Below, one piece after another: positions 1 through 5,765 of a stretch of DNA of 9,460 bases. The notes under the pieces were generated by a model. The model saw only the letters and a list, made by a program, of their open reading frames with translations, was not told the DNA's origin and ran no database searches. This DNA comes from Candidatus Krumholzibacteriota bacterium (lineage in GTDB: Bacteria; Krumholzibacteriota; Krumholzibacteriia; Krumholzibacteriales; Krumholzibacteriaceae). The position numbers and the translations under genes are program-made. The stretch spans positions 1 through 9,460 of the forward strand of contig JAFGCX010000002.1 of NCBI GenBank assembly GCA_016932415.1, in the 5' to 3' direction. Within the stretch, counting starts at the first letter, position 1. Each line of letters begins with the position of its first letter.

Positions 1-43
1 CTTTGGTTTTGGCTTTCTTTTTGGCTTTAGCCTTTGTAGCCAT
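1..43 (-). CDS. N-terminus of a lysine/alanine-rich basic protein (partial, cut by window edge)
   Basis: Only the first 14 codons are inside the window. Read on the minus strand they give MATKAKAKKKAKTK. The ATG is preceded by a purine-rich AAGGGGTGGG ribosome-binding site about 4 nt upstream, and a near-consensus promoter lies further back, so this is a real start. Lys/Ala tails of this kind occur on HU-like and histone H1-like DNA-binding proteins, and also on some DksA/TraR-type proteins. The rest of the protein is outside the window, so the family cannot be decided. The gene diverges from the DUF362 operon. Confidence 0.6.
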   Translation of the reverse strand, partial: MATKAKAKKKAKTK

Positions 44-156
44 CTTGCCCACCCCTTTGAAAAAGTTGAAAGCCCGCCATCGAACATTTTAGCTTTCACG
101 TTTCAACTATTAGACAACTGATGTAAAAATAATGAAAGCAAACATATGATAGGGAC

Positions 157-186
157 ATCATATTCACTTACAAAAAAAAGTGTCAA
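157..186 (-). promoter_or_regulatory. sigma70-like promoter for the lysine-rich protein gene
   Basis: On the minus strand there is a perfect TTGACA (186-181), an 18-bp spacer containing a T-tract, and TATGAT (162-157). Transcription would start near 150 and leave a leader of roughly 105 nt before the ATG at 43. The only gene downstream on this strand is the lysine-rich one. The call rests on sequence match alone. Confidence 0.5.
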
Positions 187-243
187 GAAATATTTATCAT
201 CAAACGCAAATAATAAATATTTTTCTTTCATCCTTCGCACGAA

Positions 244-272
244 TTGACATGCTGGTTTTCCACTGATATAGT
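244..272 (+). promoter_or_regulatory. sigma70-like promoter for the DUF362-NhaC-MATE operon
   Basis: TTGACA (244-249), a 17-bp spacer and TATAGT (267-272) make a nearly ideal housekeeping promoter. The predicted start near 279 gives a leader of about 40 nt before the ATG at 321. The two divergent promoters lie about 58 bp apart within one AT-rich stretch. No clear operator palindrome was seen between them. Confidence 0.6.
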
Positions 273-320
273 CTTCGAAAATCAATTTGTCGGCCCGGAA
301 TATTTCAAGACAAAAACAAA

Positions 321-1322
321 ATGAAAAACCAGACTCGATTTTTTAAGAAAGAAAAGCCTCTTTTCCGTTTTCTCAGGAACCGGATAAAAGAAACTTTTCG
401 GGAACAGGCAGCCGTTGCGGTCAAGCTCCATATGGGAGAACCCGGTAACCGTCACTATATAAAAGCGGCGTTCGCGCAAGAGATAACAAACCTTCTCGTC
501 GCCTCTGGATTAAAGCCCGTCCTCTTTGACACACCTGTCGTCTATTCAAGCCCGAGAAACAGCGTCGCGGGATATATGGAAGCCGCCGCCACACATGGAT
601 ACTCGGAGAAATTACTGGGAGTGCCTGTGATCATTTCGGATGAAAGCAGAAACCTCACAGGATCCCTTGGCAGGTACCAGGCCGCTTCGATCCCTCTTGA
701 CGCTGACGGCGTTATTCTGCTTACACACTTCAAAGGACATATCTGCTCTGGAGCCGGTGGCGCGATAAAGAATGTCGGGATGGGCTGCATGTCAAAAAGT
801 ACGAAAGGGGATATTCATGGTGGAGGAGAACCGGTTTACACGAGCGGCTGCACCGGATGCGGGAACTGCGCTGAAAACTGCCCGACGGAAAATATCAGGA
901 TCGACGATTCACGGCCATGGTTCGACGCGACCTGGTGTTCAGGATGCAGCAACTGTATTATTTCCTGTCCTCAATCATGTCTCTCCCCGGTGAAGGATCT
1001 TTTCGACAATCTTCTCTCTGACGCGGCCGTAACGGCTCACCGAGAATATAAGAAAGTCCTGGCGATCAATATTATGCGGGAGATCACTCAGCTATGCGAC
1101 TGCATGGCAGACGCGGGCCCCGTAGTCACTGGCGATATCGGTTACGTCTGCGCGGACGATATGCTTTCCGCCGATATAGCATCGATGAGAATCCTTGCCG
1201 AGCATACCGGTGAGGAGGATATTTTCCAAAGGTATAACAAAGTTTCTTCATGGGGACATATCAAAGCTGCGGCAAAATTCATGAACAGAGACCTCGAGAT
1301 CAGTATAGAAAAAGAAGACTGA
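321..1322 (+). CDS. DUF362 domain protein with two [4Fe-4S] ferredoxin motifs
   Basis: A 333-residue protein of the DUF362 type. The N-terminal part carries typical family segments: VAVKLHMGEPGNRHYI near residues 32-47, then VILLTHFKGH at 131-140 and GAGGAIKNVGMGC at 144-156. A bacterial ferredoxin insert follows, with two CxxCxxCxxxC motifs: Cys177/180/183/187 and Cys206/209/212/216. It should therefore bind two [4Fe-4S] clusters and take part in electron transfer or redox chemistry in the cytoplasm. No signal peptide or membrane segment is visible. The substrate of this family is not established. The frame is closed by a stop at 264-266, and 321 is the first ATG after it. There is no good Shine-Dalgarno, so the start is less certain than the gene. 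It is the first gene of an operon, 17 bp before the NhaC-type gene. Confidence 0.9.
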   Translation: MKNQTRFFKKEKPLFRFLRNRIKETFREQAAVAVKLHMGEPGNRHYIKAAFAQEITNLLVASGLKPVLFDTPVVYSSPRNSVAGYMEAAATHGYSEKLLGVPVIISDESRNLTGSLGRYQAASIPLDADGVILLTHFKGHICSGAGGAIKNVGMGCMSKSTKGDIHGGGEPVYTSGCTGCGNCAENCPTENIRIDDSRPWFDATWCSGCSNCIISCPQSCLSPVKDLFDNLLSDAAVTAHREYKKVLAINIMREITQLCDCMADAGPVVTGDIGYVCADDMLSADIASMRILAEHTGEEDIFQRYNKVSSWGHIKAAAKFMNRDLEISIEKED

Positions 1323-1339
1323 AAGGGATATCCAAAAGA

Positions 1340-3328
1340 ATGAAGATCCATCCTGATTTAAAAGCACGTAGGCGTCTGTCGATATGCACGGTTGTCCTGA
1401 TCCTGATGATCTCCACGATCATTGTCGCTTCTCCCCGGGTCTTCTCCAGAGAACAGTCGGGGAGAGACATCGATGCTGTCGTTCTGAAAGGTATTCCATG
1501 GAAATGGCATCCCTCCGAAGACCTCCTGAATTCGCTCGATTCGGATGACGGCACTGCTGCTCTTTTCATCGATGAAGCCTTCATCGAAAATGTAAAGATA
1601 GACAGCCTCTCTTACGCGGGAATCATACTCGCCTTTGAAAAAGCGGGGATAAAACAAGTGAGGCTTGTCAGTGGGGACAGCGAAATAACGGGATACTTCA
1701 GATCGATTAGCGGCCTTCTCGCCATTCTTCCCCCGATCATCGCGATAGTCTTCGCCCTGGTATTCAAACAGGTCGTCATCGCCCTTTTATCAGGGGTCTG
1801 GCTCGGGTCGCTTGTATTCACCGGCTATCATCCGATAGGGTCGATCATGAGGATTGTTGATCATTATGTTATAAATACTCTCGCCGGCACAGCCGAGGGG
1901 ATCGATCACATGTCGATAGTGATCTTTACTCTGCTTCTTGGAGGCATGGTAGGCATAACCTCGCGGATGGGCGGGATGCAGGGAATAGTACGGACTATAT
2001 CGAAACTGGCCACGAACCCAAGACGCGGCCAGCTGACCGTATGGCTGATGGGCGTGATAATATTTTTTGATGACTACACGAACACTCTTATCGTTGGTAA
2101 CTCGACCCGGCCTCTGACTGACAGGCTGCGGATATCGCGCGAAAAACTCTCATATATAGTCGACTCGACAGCCGCACCGATAACCTCACTAGCGGTCATC
2201 ACCAGCTGGATAGGTTTCCAGATATCGCTTATCAACCAGTCATTCACCGCGATGCAGATCGACCGAAACCCTCTTGCCACTTTCGTCTCCTCTCTGCCAT
2301 ACAGCATCTATCCTATCCTCGCGATACTCTTCGTGCTATTCATCATACTCTCTGGAAGGGATTATTCACTGATGCTGAAGGCTGAACGAAGAGCCAGAAC
2401 GACGGGAAAAGTCAACAGCGACAGCGCAGTCCCCCTTTCCTCCATCGATTCGGAGAAGATAGCGCTTGCCGACGGAGTAACTCCAAGGATCGTAAACGGT
2501 ATAATCCCCATTTCGGCAGTTATAATCGTTACGTTCATAGGCCTGCTTATCACAGGCCGCGATTCTCTCAGGAGTTCCGGAGTGGATTCGTACACGATCC
2601 TGGAAATGCTCAAGGAATCGAACTCGTTTGTGGCGATCCTTTGGAGTTCATTTACAGGTTGTATCATAGCGGCGGCAATGGCTCTGAGCCAGAGGCTTCT
2701 CTCCCTGACAGAAACCGTCTCCGCCTGGGTAGACGGCATCAAATCGATGGTAATGGCTTTCATCATCCTCATACTGGCATGGTGCATCGGTAGCGTCTGT
2801 GTCGAGCTTCATACCGCCGACTATCTCGTCCATCACCTGGCGAGTTTCCTTTCCCCCGATTTTCTTCCGATGATCATCTTTCTGCTTGCGATGGGTATCT
2901 CTTTTTCGACCGGGACATCCTGGGGCACGATGTCGATCCTTACGCCAATCGTGATTCCTCTGGTGTACGGAACAGCCAGTGCGTCCGGACTGGACGCTGC
3001 CTCGACAGAACCAATACTTCTGGCGTCGATCGCCGCGATACTGTCAGGAGCTGTATTCGGTGATCATTGCTCTCCCATCTCCGATACTACAATAATGTCT
3101 TCGATGGCTTCGGGGGCAGATCATATAGATCATGTGCGGACCCAGCTTCCATACGCCCTTACCGTTGGCGCGATCGCTCTTGTCGGGGGATACCTGCCCG
3201 TGGCGCTGGGAGTACCTGTCCTGCTATCGCTGGCCCTGTCGATCCTGTCCATGGCCGCGGTACTGAGGATATTCGGCAGGACCGTCCAGGCGGGAAATGA
3301 TTCGAATACAAGTAATGACCTCAATTAA
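1340..3328 (+). CDS. NhaC-family Na+/H+ (or organic acid/cation) antiporter with N-terminal extracytoplasmic extension
   Basis: Membrane antiporter of the NhaC family (Pfam Na_H_antiporter). Conserved family segments are IFFDDYTNTLIVGNSTRP near 241-258, STGTSWGTMSILTP near 523-536 and GDHCSPISDTTIMSS at 574-588. Members exchange Na+ for H+, and some exchange malate/lactate or other substrates; the substrate here cannot be read from sequence. At 662 residues it is longer than usual (about 450-520). After one N-terminal hydrophobic segment (13-30) comes a polar stretch of about 85 residues (35-120), probably outside the membrane, before the antiporter core. The frame is open from an ATG at 1250, but that overlaps the DUF362 gene by 73 nt. 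ATG 1340 was chosen because GAAAGGGA lies just upstream and the protein then begins with a normal signal-anchor. The gene overlaps the MATE gene by 32 nt. Confidence 0.88.
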   Translation: MKIHPDLKARRRLSICTVVLILMISTIIVASPRVFSREQSGRDIDAVVLKGIPWKWHPSEDLLNSLDSDDGTAALFIDEAFIENVKIDSLSYAGIILAFEKAGIKQVRLVSGDSEITGYFRSISGLLAILPPIIAIVFALVFKQVVIALLSGVWLGSLVFTGYHPIGSIMRIVDHYVINTLAGTAEGIDHMSIVIFTLLLGGMVGITSRMGGMQGIVRTISKLATNPRRGQLTVWLMGVIIFFDDYTNTLIVGNSTRPLTDRLRISREKLSYIVDSTAAPITSLAVITSWIGFQISLINQSFTAMQIDRNPLATFVSSLPYSIYPILAILFVLFIILSGRDYSLMLKAERRARTTGKVNSDSAVPLSSIDSEKIALADGVTPRIVNGIIPISAVIIVTFIGLLITGRDSLRSSGVDSYTILEMLKESNSFVAILWSSFTGCIIAAAMALSQRLLSLTETVSAWVDGIKSMVMAFIILILAWCIGSVCVELHTADYLVHHLASFLSPDFLPMIIFLLAMGISFSTGTSWGTMSILTPIVIPLVYGTASASGLDAASTEPILLASIAAILSGAVFGDHCSPISDTTIMSSMASGADHIDHVRTQLPYALTVGAIALVGGYLPVALGVPVLLSLALSILSMAAVLRIFGRTVQAGNDSNTSNDLN

Positions 3329-4652
3329 TACGAGAATGATCAGAGAAATAATCAGCATGTCGATTCCGGTCATGATCGGAATGGTCTCTCACACCGTTCT
3401 TAATATGGTCGATACTGCCATGGTCGGAAGGCTTGGAGTAGTGCAGCTTGCCGCGGTCGGCCTGGCATCTTTCTTCACTCTGGTCATGGTCCTTATCTTC
3501 GGTTCTCTGAATATCGGGACGCAGGCGATCACTGCCAGGCGCGTGGGCGAAGAGAGGACGGAAGAATTCCCCCGGATCGCGTACAACTCTATTCTGCTCG
3601 CTCTGGGAGCCGGCGCTCTGATATCGATCGCGGGCCATAATCTCTCCGGATGGATATTCTCGGTAATATCAGACGATGCAGACGTCATCTCTATCGGGAC
3701 TCCATACCTTTCGATAAGGTTCACCGGAATGTTCGCGATGATAGTGATATTCACGCTGAAAGGGTTCGTCATCGGGCTGGGGCGGGTCAGGATCGATATG
3801 ATCGTCTCTGTCATAATCAACCTTCTGAATATATTTCTTAACTACTGCCTTATCTTCGGACATTGTCTCATGCCGAGGCTTGAGGTCAGGGGGGCGGCGA
3901 TCGCCTCCGTAATATCAACATTGATCGGACTGGTGATATATCTGCTCTTTGTTCATTTCCGAATCCTCCGAAATATGCCCCGGGTGAGATTCCTCAGGAT
4001 TCTCTCACCTGAACTTATGGGACAGATAGTCAGGATATCCGCTCCAAGGGCTGTCCAGAGTTTCTCGGTCCTGGGATTCATAGTCTTCCTCAGTTTCATC
4101 GGACAGATCGGAGTAAGCGAACTGGCGATAAGCAATATCATCTTCAAAGCGTTCAATCTGTCATTCATGCTTGGAATGGCAGTTGGCACAGCCTCGGCAA
4201 CGCTCGTCGGAAAAAGCCTCGGCGGCGGCGACTCAAAAGAGGCCGTCAGGTACGGATGGTACTCCGCCGGAACCGGTGCTGTCGTAATGGGGATCATCGG
4301 CACGCTATTCATGTTCTTTCCCCGCCAGATAATGGGCATCTTCAGCAATTCGAGAGAAACTGTCGAAAAGGGAGTAGTCCCGTTCCAGATACTCGGAGCG
4401 ATGCAGTTCATTGATGGCGTCGGTATAGTTCTGTCGAGGACCTTGCAGGGAGTGGGATGTACGGTCTACGTGATGATCTCGGAGACGATATGCGTCTGGG
4501 CAATAATGATACCGGGGTCATGGATCGCCGTGTCGCTACTGCGCGGCGGATTGCTCGCAGCCTGGAGCAGCCTCTATATCTATGTCCTGTGTTTTGCCTC
4601 ATTCATGGCCTGGAAGTTTTACGAGGGCAGCTGGAAAAAAATAAAAATATAG
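3297..4652 (+). CDS. MATE-family multidrug/toxin efflux transporter
   Basis: A 451-residue polytopic protein with about twelve hydrophobic segments, the normal size for the MATE (NorM/DinF-like) family. The conserved first-helix motif NMVDTAMVGRLG is at 36-47 and GTQAITARRVGE at 74-85. The related segment GTASATLVGKSLGGG marks the second, internally duplicated half. MATE proteins expel organic cations, drugs or metabolites using a Na+ or H+ gradient. Lying downstream of, and overlapping, a Na+/H+ antiporter gene, it may be coupled to it through the sodium gradient; that is inference. AGGCGGGAA just before ATG 3297 favours this start. ATGs at 3315 and 3336 are alternatives and would reduce the 32-nt overlap. 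The stop at 4650-4652 lies about 10 nt before the next promoter. No terminator hairpin was seen. Confidence 0.9.
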   Translation: MIRIQVMTSINTRMIREIISMSIPVMIGMVSHTVLNMVDTAMVGRLGVVQLAAVGLASFFTLVMVLIFGSLNIGTQAITARRVGEERTEEFPRIAYNSILLALGAGALISIAGHNLSGWIFSVISDDADVISIGTPYLSIRFTGMFAMIVIFTLKGFVIGLGRVRIDMIVSVIINLLNIFLNYCLIFGHCLMPRLEVRGAAIASVISTLIGLVIYLLFVHFRILRNMPRVRFLRILSPELMGQIVRISAPRAVQSFSVLGFIVFLSFIGQIGVSELAISNIIFKAFNLSFMLGMAVGTASATLVGKSLGGGDSKEAVRYGWYSAGTGAVVMGIIGTLFMFFPRQIMGIFSNSRETVEKGVVPFQILGAMQFIDGVGIVLSRTLQGVGCTVYVMISETICVWAIMIPGSWIAVSLLRGGLLAAWSSLYIYVLCFASFMAWKFYEGSWKKIKI

Positions 4653-4662
4653 AACTTCTAAC

Positions 4663-4691
4663 TTGACTTCATATGCTTATATGCGTATATA
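4663..4691 (+). promoter_or_regulatory. promoter of the arsR-like operon
   Basis: TTGACT (4663-4668), a 17-bp spacer and TATATA (4686-4691). The predicted start is at about 4698-4700, right at the ATG chosen for the ArsR protein, implying a leaderless or nearly leaderless mRNA. This fits the absence of any Shine-Dalgarno before the possible ArsR starts at 4673, 4691 and 4700. Confidence 0.45.
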
Positions 4692-4698
4692 TGTATAC
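4671..4698 (+). promoter_or_regulatory. candidate ArsR operator (AT-rich dyad over the -10 region)
   Basis: The spacer and -10 region are built of repeated ATATG/TATAC words. They include an imperfect dyad beginning ATATGC at 4671 and ending TATAT at 4690, and a second dyad GTATA-N4-TATAC at 4685-4698. ArsR/SmtB-family repressors bind AT-rich 12-2-12-like inverted repeats that overlap the promoter of their own gene. The position is what autoregulation would need; the exact operator boundaries are a guess. Confidence 0.4.
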
Positions 4699-4699
4699 T

Positions 4700-5050
4700 A
4701 TGAAAGCAGCGGATTCAAATAAGAGGAAGGCATTACCATTTACAAGGATCGCCCGTCGGTTGAAGGCGATGGCCGAACCTTCGCGCCTTTCGATAATGCA
4801 GAAGCTCTGCGACAGGGAGATGAACGTAACTGAACTGGTCGATTCGACAGGATTCAGCCAGGCGAACGTCTCGAAACATCTGCGTATACTAAGGACTGAG
4901 GAACTTGTCGATTACAGAAGAGAGAATAAAAAGATTTACTATAGTCTGAAAAACGATATGCCACGGGAAGTATGCAACATTATCTGCCGCTCTCTTGAAG
5001 ATGAACTTTCTTCCGAAGCGAAGATACTCAAGAAATACTGGAGAAGCTGA
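4700..5050 (+). CDS. ArsR/SmtB-family winged-helix transcriptional repressor
   Basis: A 116-residue protein with the ArsR fold. LKAMAEPSRLSIMQKL (21-36) is the characteristic helix. A helix-turn-helix spans about 42-66, with SQANVSKHLRIL as recognition helix, followed by the wing LVDYRRENKKIYYSL (69-83). Proteins of this family are dimers that leave the operator when metal, metalloid, thiol or persulfide binds. The classical ArsR/SmtB alpha-3 CxCxxC-type site is absent. Cysteines are at 37, 92 and 96, so sensing by thiols or another metal site is possible but unproven. The start at 4700 coincides with the predicted transcription start; ATG 4673 would fall inside the promoter. The gene is followed after 1 nt by the small membrane protein gene, so the two are very probably translationally coupled. 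Likely negatively autoregulated. Confidence 0.85.
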   Translation: MKAADSNKRKALPFTRIARRLKAMAEPSRLSIMQKLCDREMNVTELVDSTGFSQANVSKHLRILRTEELVDYRRENKKIYYSLKNDMPREVCNIICRSLEDELSSEAKILKKYWRS

Positions 5051-5051
5051 A

Positions 5052-5246
5052 ATGAACGACCTGTTGGGAATATTGCTCTTTTTCGCGGCCTGGATCCTTG
5101 TAATGAAGTTCATCCTGCCGAAAATCGGAGTTCCGACCTGAATGGGTGAAGTATGCGATGCCGGGGACCGGCATGAAGAGAAAAAACCAGCGGTAAATGA
5201 CAAAAGCAGAACTGAAGACCCGGGAGAAAAGAATGCCGATATTTGA
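5052..5246 (+). CDS. small one-helix membrane protein, candidate selenoprotein (TGA codon 30 read as Sec)
   Basis: An ATG 1 nt after the ArsR stop, with GGAG 8 nt upstream, starts a 29-codon frame. It encodes a single transmembrane helix (about residues 4-22) followed by LPKIGVPT. The TGA at 5139-5141 would end it there. The same frame then continues without a stop for 34 codons to TGA 5244-5246. This extension is very polar and starts MGEVCDAGDR, so read-through would give a 64-residue protein with Sec30 and Cys35 in a soluble tail. A SECIS-like hairpin begins 16 nt after the TGA, the main reason to suspect selenocysteine. If TGA is an ordinary stop, the gene is 5052-5141; the ATG at 5142 could also start a separate 34-residue peptide. 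The extension overlaps the fmdB-like start by 14 nt. The family was not recognised with certainty. Confidence 0.6.
5158..5174 (+). promoter_or_regulatory. SECIS-like hairpin downstream of in-frame TGA
   Basis: ATGCCGG (5158-5164), loop GGA (5165-5167) and CCGGCAT (5168-5174) form a perfect 7-bp, GC-rich stem. The loop begins 23 nt after the TGA at 5139-5141. Bacterial SECIS elements are hairpins inside the coding region just after the UGA, with the apical loop about 16-37 nt away and a G among its first two bases; all of this is met. No T-run follows, so it is not an intrinsic terminator. The binding of SelB and any lower-stem bulge cannot be judged by eye. Confidence 0.5.
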
Positions 5247-5433
5247 ATATAAATGCTCCGATTGTGAGAAAGAATTCGAGGAACTCGTGATCTCGGACAG
5301 GACGAGTGTAAATTGCCCCTCCTGTGGATCGGGCAGAATAGAGAAACTCTTTTCCGCTTTCTCCGGAGGCTCCAGCGCCGGTGGAAATCCATCCGGTAGC
5401 CAGTCAGGCGGAGGGTGTGGATCGTTTGGCTGA
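5233..5433 (+). CDS. FmdB/CxxC_CxxC_SSSS-type zinc-ribbon protein
   Basis: A 66-residue protein starting MPIFEYKCSDCEKEFE, the standard start of the FmdB-type putative regulatory family. Two CxxC knuckles (Cys8/Cys11 and Cys28/Cys31) form a zinc ribbon. They are followed by the low-complexity Ser/Gly tail typical of the family, ending GGGCGSFG with one more cysteine at 62. FmdB was named from a formamidase operon in Methylophilus; the biochemical role of most homologues is unknown. An upstream ATG at 5197 is in frame, but the family start and GGGAGAAAAGA just before ATG 5233 identify 5233. It is the third gene of the ArsR operon, and its start overlaps the possible Sec extension of the small membrane protein gene. 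Confidence 0.85.
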   Translation: MPIFEYKCSDCEKEFEELVISDRTSVNCPSCGSGRIEKLFSAFSGGSSAGGNPSGSQSGGGCGSFG

Positions 5434-5509
5434 AGCCCGTTCTGATCAGGCGGCGGTCTGCCGCTCAAAGATCCCCGCGCGAAATACAGCGTTTTGCCGG
5501 CCAGAAAAA
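5434..5509 (+). other. short 3' region after the fmdB-like gene
   Basis: No gene is visible here. The stretch holds one small GC-rich hairpin, GCGGC-GGTCT-GCCGC, with no T-run. It may help end or stabilise the operon transcript, but nothing more can be supported. Confidence 0.3.
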
Positions 5510-5538
5510 GACCCGGAAGAGAACCTCTATTCCGGGTC
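5510..5538. terminator. intrinsic terminator between convergent operons
   Basis: GACCCGGAA (5510-5518) and TTCCGGGTC (5530-5538) pair perfectly over 9 bp around an 11-nt loop that can itself pair (AGAG/CTCT). On the minus strand the hairpin is followed by CTTTTTC, a good terminator for the gltX-tRNA transcript. On the plus strand it is followed only by AAATTTAT, a weaker stop for the ArsR operon. Its place between convergent transcripts fits a two-way terminator. Confidence 0.65.
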
Positions 5539-5547
5539 AAATTTATC

Positions 5548-5622
5548 TGGTAGCCCCTAGGGGAGTCGAACCCCTGATTCATGGCTGAGAACCATGCGTC
5601 CTGACCACTAGACTAAGGGGCC
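5548..5622 (-). tRNA. tRNA-Glu (anticodon CUC)
   Basis: A 75-nt cloverleaf including an encoded CCA (complement of 5548-5550). The acceptor stem is GGCCCCT/AGGGGCT with a G-U pair at 1-72. The anticodon stem CATGG/CCATG encloses loop TTCTCAG, giving CUC, which reads GAG. The T arm contains GGTTCGACTCC. It lies 9 nt after tRNA-Gln, is probably processed from the same precursor, and is followed by the terminator. Confidence 0.95.
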
Positions 5623-5631
5623 AGAAATATC

Positions 5632-5705
5632 TGGCTGGAGAGGGAGGACTCGAACCCCCATCGGCTGATCCAGAGTCAGCTGTCCTACCGTTGGACGACT
5701 CTCCA
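5632..5705 (-). tRNA. tRNA-Gln (anticodon CUG)
   Basis: A 74-nt cloverleaf with encoded CCA (complement of 5632-5634). The acceptor stem TGGAGAG/CTCTCCA is perfect and the discriminator is G. The anticodon stem GCTGA/TCAGC encloses loop CTCTGGA, giving CUG, which reads CAG. It lies 60 nt downstream of the gltX stop. No convincing promoter was seen in that gap, so co-transcription with gltX is likely. Confidence 0.95.
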
Positions 5706-5765
5706 AGAATATGGGGTAACTTACATTATTCGAAAAAGAAAAGCAATAGACTTTCTGAAAAAACT

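Noticed and set aside
1250-1339. Upstream in-frame start (ATG 1250) for the antiporter
   Set aside because: It would overlap the DUF362 gene by 73 nt and add a very basic 30-residue leader. ATG 1340 has a better ribosome-binding site and gives a normal signal-anchor.
2362-2787. Minus-strand open frame of 141 codons inside the antiporter gene
   Set aside because: Fully antisense to a conserved membrane protein gene. No ribosome-binding or promoter support.
3953-4411. Minus-strand open frame of 152 codons inside the MATE gene
   Set aside because: Antisense shadow of a well-supported gene.
5158-5174. Reading the hairpin as an intrinsic terminator of the small membrane protein gene
   Set aside because: No T-run follows on either strand, and a further gene of the operon lies directly downstream.
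5197-5232. Upstream in-frame start for the fmdB-like gene
   Set aside because: The family begins MPxYEY/MPIFEY, and a purine-rich site lies just before ATG 5233.
4889-5392. Minus-strand open frame of 167 codons antisense to the arsR operon
   Set aside because: Antisense shadow of genes with clear families and ribosome-binding sites; its product is Arg/Ser-rich with no recognisable domain.
5028-5582. Minus-strand open frame of 184 codons over the fmdB-like gene and tRNA-Glu
   Set aside because: It runs antisense to three supported genes and through a tRNA and the terminator, has no family resemblance, and is low in complexity.
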